Positions 34,141-35,464 of a stretch of DNA of 35,464 nucleotides are shown here, piece by piece; the first letter of the stretch is position 1, and every line of letters begins with the position of its first letter. The stretch is from contig JAUYJO010000144.1 of the NCBI GenBank assembly GCA_030700315.1, positions 1 to 35,464 of the forward strand, in the 5' to 3' direction. A program made the position numbers and the translations under genes. The DNA is from Gallionella sp. (GTDB lineage: Bacteria > Pseudomonadota > Gammaproteobacteria > Burkholderiales > Gallionellaceae). Under the pieces are notes generated by a model. That model was not told the origin of the DNA and did not search any database. It saw only the letters and a list, made by a program, of their open reading frames with translations.

Positions 34141-34728
34141 TCAGGGTATTGCGGGTCTGTTACGCAGCACGCCCTCGATGAACGACCGGCTAAAGAGTGC
34201 CCACAATACAACGGGAATGAGCGTGGGGAAAATGAGATTGCCGACCTGATAACCCAGCGCGATAACTTCTGCGCGCCAGCCGAGCAAACCGGCCTGCGCG
34301 GCAACATCAGGCCCGAGTTTTACGCCGACTTGCACCAGGAAATCGAAAGCGATACCCCAGCTCTGAAAGGGCAGAAGAACAACGACACCGAACAGAATTT
34401 TCCACCACTTGGCGCGTGAGGCCAGCATCAGCGCAAGGAAAAACGCCAGCCCGTAGGTGTACAGCAGGGGATTCACTTCCGGCACCAGCAAGGCGGTCTG
34501 TCCCGGCTCGTGCCGCACCTCGAGGGTGGTCACAAATACCAGATCGAATCCCGGATGTTCCAGCGCCGATACGATGCCGGATTTGAACTGATCCACCAGC
34601 AGAAGAGACAGTTTTCCGGCGGCGAATGCGTGAAATTTTGCGCTGTAATACCACGCCGCAAAACAAAGCGGCAACCACAGAATGGTGCGCAGAACAAACT
34701 TTCCGAGCGAAGGTGTTCCCACCGTCAT
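34141..34728 (-). CDS. Exosortase H-associated membrane protein
   Basis: A 195-residue integral membrane protein with about four to five hydrophobic segments (near 13-30, 88-104, 110-128, 140-160 and 163-182). It overlaps the exosortase H gene by ATGA. Proteins of this kind regularly accompany exosortase H. The name rests on that context and general layout more than on a motif. The LEVRHEPGQTALLVPEVNPLLYTYG segment would lie outside the membrane. It probably assists sorting or processing of IPTL-CTERM proteins; the exact role is unknown. Confidence 0.8.
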   Translation of the reverse strand: MTVGTPSLGKFVLRTILWLPLCFAAWYYSAKFHAFAAGKLSLLLVDQFKSGIVSALEHPGFDLVFVTTLEVRHEPGQTALLVPEVNPLLYTYGLAFFLALMLASRAKWWKILFGVVVLLPFQSWGIAFDFLVQVGVKLGPDVAAQAGLLGWRAEVIALGYQVGNLIFPTLIPVVLWALFSRSFIEGVLRNRPAIP

Positions 34729-35264
34729 GATGCTATCGCTTGCTGCGTTTCAGTTTTTTCCAAGGGCGGAGAAGATGGAACAAGGGGGGGAGGCGGCAAC
34801 ATGCGAATCCAGACCAGCCAGACAATCAGCACATCGAGCATGATGAGCGCCTGCCACAAATAGAGGTGCGCCCACTCGAAGGCCGCCATGCTCCACTGGC
34901 CGAGATAGAACAAGCTGATCACACGCACGATATTCAACGTCTGCACCGCAAACAGCCCGGCGAGAACCCCGATCGCGCGGTGCTTCCAGGTCGCTGGAAA
35001 AGCGAGCATGGCGGCAATGAGAACAATGGCCGCCTCGATGCCGTTGCATCCCGCCTCAATGGATACCGCAAAACCATTGGTGGTGTTTTGCAGAATTTTG
35101 CCGGTCGCGACAACGTGCGAATCGAACAGTGTAATCAAGCCGGCACTAATGCGCGCCAGCGCTTCAGTCCAAGGCAGCACGACGGCATTTTGCACGGGCG
35201 ACGTCAACTCGGCCGCGAACAGCGTAACCAGGATGACAACGAAGAGAATAAGGAAACGCAACAT
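34725..35264 (-). CDS. xrtH: Exosortase H (IPTL-CTERM-specific transpeptidase/protease)
   Basis: A 179-residue polytopic membrane enzyme of the exosortase/archaeosortase family. The catalytic triad is visible: C73 in EAGCNGIEA, R114 in LNIVRVISLFYLG and H133 in FEWAHLYLWQ. Size and lack of extra domains fit the short XrtH type. It is thought to cleave the C-terminal helix of IPTL-CTERM proteins and transfer them to another anchor. One clear substrate is encoded next to it; others may exist elsewhere. No good ribosome site is seen before 35264. The C-terminal tail is Pro-rich and cytoplasmic. Confidence 0.9.
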   Translation of the reverse strand: MLRFLILFVVILVTLFAAELTSPVQNAVVLPWTEALARISAGLITLFDSHVVATGKILQNTTNGFAVSIEAGCNGIEAAIVLIAAMLAFPATWKHRAIGVLAGLFAVQTLNIVRVISLFYLGQWSMAAFEWAHLYLWQALIMLDVLIVWLVWIRMLPPPPLVPSSPPLEKTETQQAIAS

Positions 35265-35289
35265 AAGCGGATAGTTTTAAATCGTGTTT

Positions 35290-35327
35290 ATCCCAGATAA
35301 TCCATTAGATCTTGAGGCATTGCATAA
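35290..35327. repeat. Partial repeat B copy 3
   Basis: CCCAGATAATCCATTAG then CTTGAGGCATTGCA match the left end that repeat B copy 1 should have had (its right terminus read in reverse, and 154-170). The element stops after about 38 bases. The rest of the window (35328-35464) is T-rich with no gene supported. Confidence 0.5.
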
Positions 35328-35464
35328 AGTGGATCCTTGAGTCAAGACAATAATGCATCAAGTTTAAGCTGCACATTCGACTTCACTTGCAGCTGGACGG
35401 CGCTGCCCCGGTTTTACTTTTGCCTCTGTTCTTGATGTTGCTTTTGTTTTTGTTGTTATCTCTG

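Overview
The window looks like a chromosomal segment of a betaproteobacterium. I infer a Nitrosomonadales/Gallionellaceae-like organism from the dacA - D-alanine aminotransferase - DUF493 - lipB gene order, a RegB/RegA redox pair, a membrane-bound nitrate reductase operon, an exosortase H locus and abundant short interspersed repeats. This is inference; no rRNA, tRNA or marker gene in the window settles the taxonomy. Twenty-seven protein genes are supported, and no RNA gene or CRISPR array was seen.

Region 1 (1-8.6 kb): a complete narGHJI operon on the minus strand (catalytic, iron-sulphur, chaperone and haem b subunits), followed on the same strand by a beta-class carbonic anhydrase. The block is bracketed by two almost identical, inverted copies of a short terminal-inverted-repeat element (repeat A, MITE-like). 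The right copy sits inside another repeat (R2) with a 5-bp target duplication.

Region 2 (8.8-18.5 kb): housekeeping and signalling genes. They are a CPA2/Kef-type cation:proton antiporter, then dacA > dat > DUF493 > lipB with ATGA overlaps or close spacing, a stand-alone CZB zinc-sensor protein, an HDOD protein, and regB > regA. The segment from lipB to regB is bracketed by an inverted pair of a third repeat (R3).

Region 3 (18.7-27.9 kb): a PCu(A)C-fold periplasmic protein that lacks most of the canonical copper ligands. Next comes a roughly 2000-residue MHYT-CHASE-PAS/GAF hybrid histidine kinase with two receivers (one lacking the phosphoacceptor Asp) and an HPt domain. Two response regulators follow, one with an HD-GYP output and one with a SpoIIE/PP2C output, overlapping by ATGA and sharing closely similar receiver domains. 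The likely flow is membrane/periplasmic sensing, phosphorelay, then c-di-GMP hydrolysis and a protein-phosphatase (partner-switching) branch.

Region 4 (28.2-31.2 kb): an envelope-stress type cluster on the minus strand: DUF4398 lipoprotein, DUF4398-OmpA lipoprotein, a 48-residue DUF5670 membrane protein, then ElaB/YqjD, YqjE and YqjK-like proteins.

Region 5 (31.6-35.3 kb): exosortase H and its associated membrane protein, next to a secreted DUF3494 (ice-binding-like) protein with four exact-period 270-bp Ig-like repeats and an IPTL-CTERM sorting tail. This looks like a self-contained sorting enzyme and substrate pair. Both transcription units end in GC-rich hairpin terminators.

The non-coding DNA is dominated by at least four interspersed repeat families that insert into one another. 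They include a 22-24 bp micro-element found three times at the apex of other hairpins.
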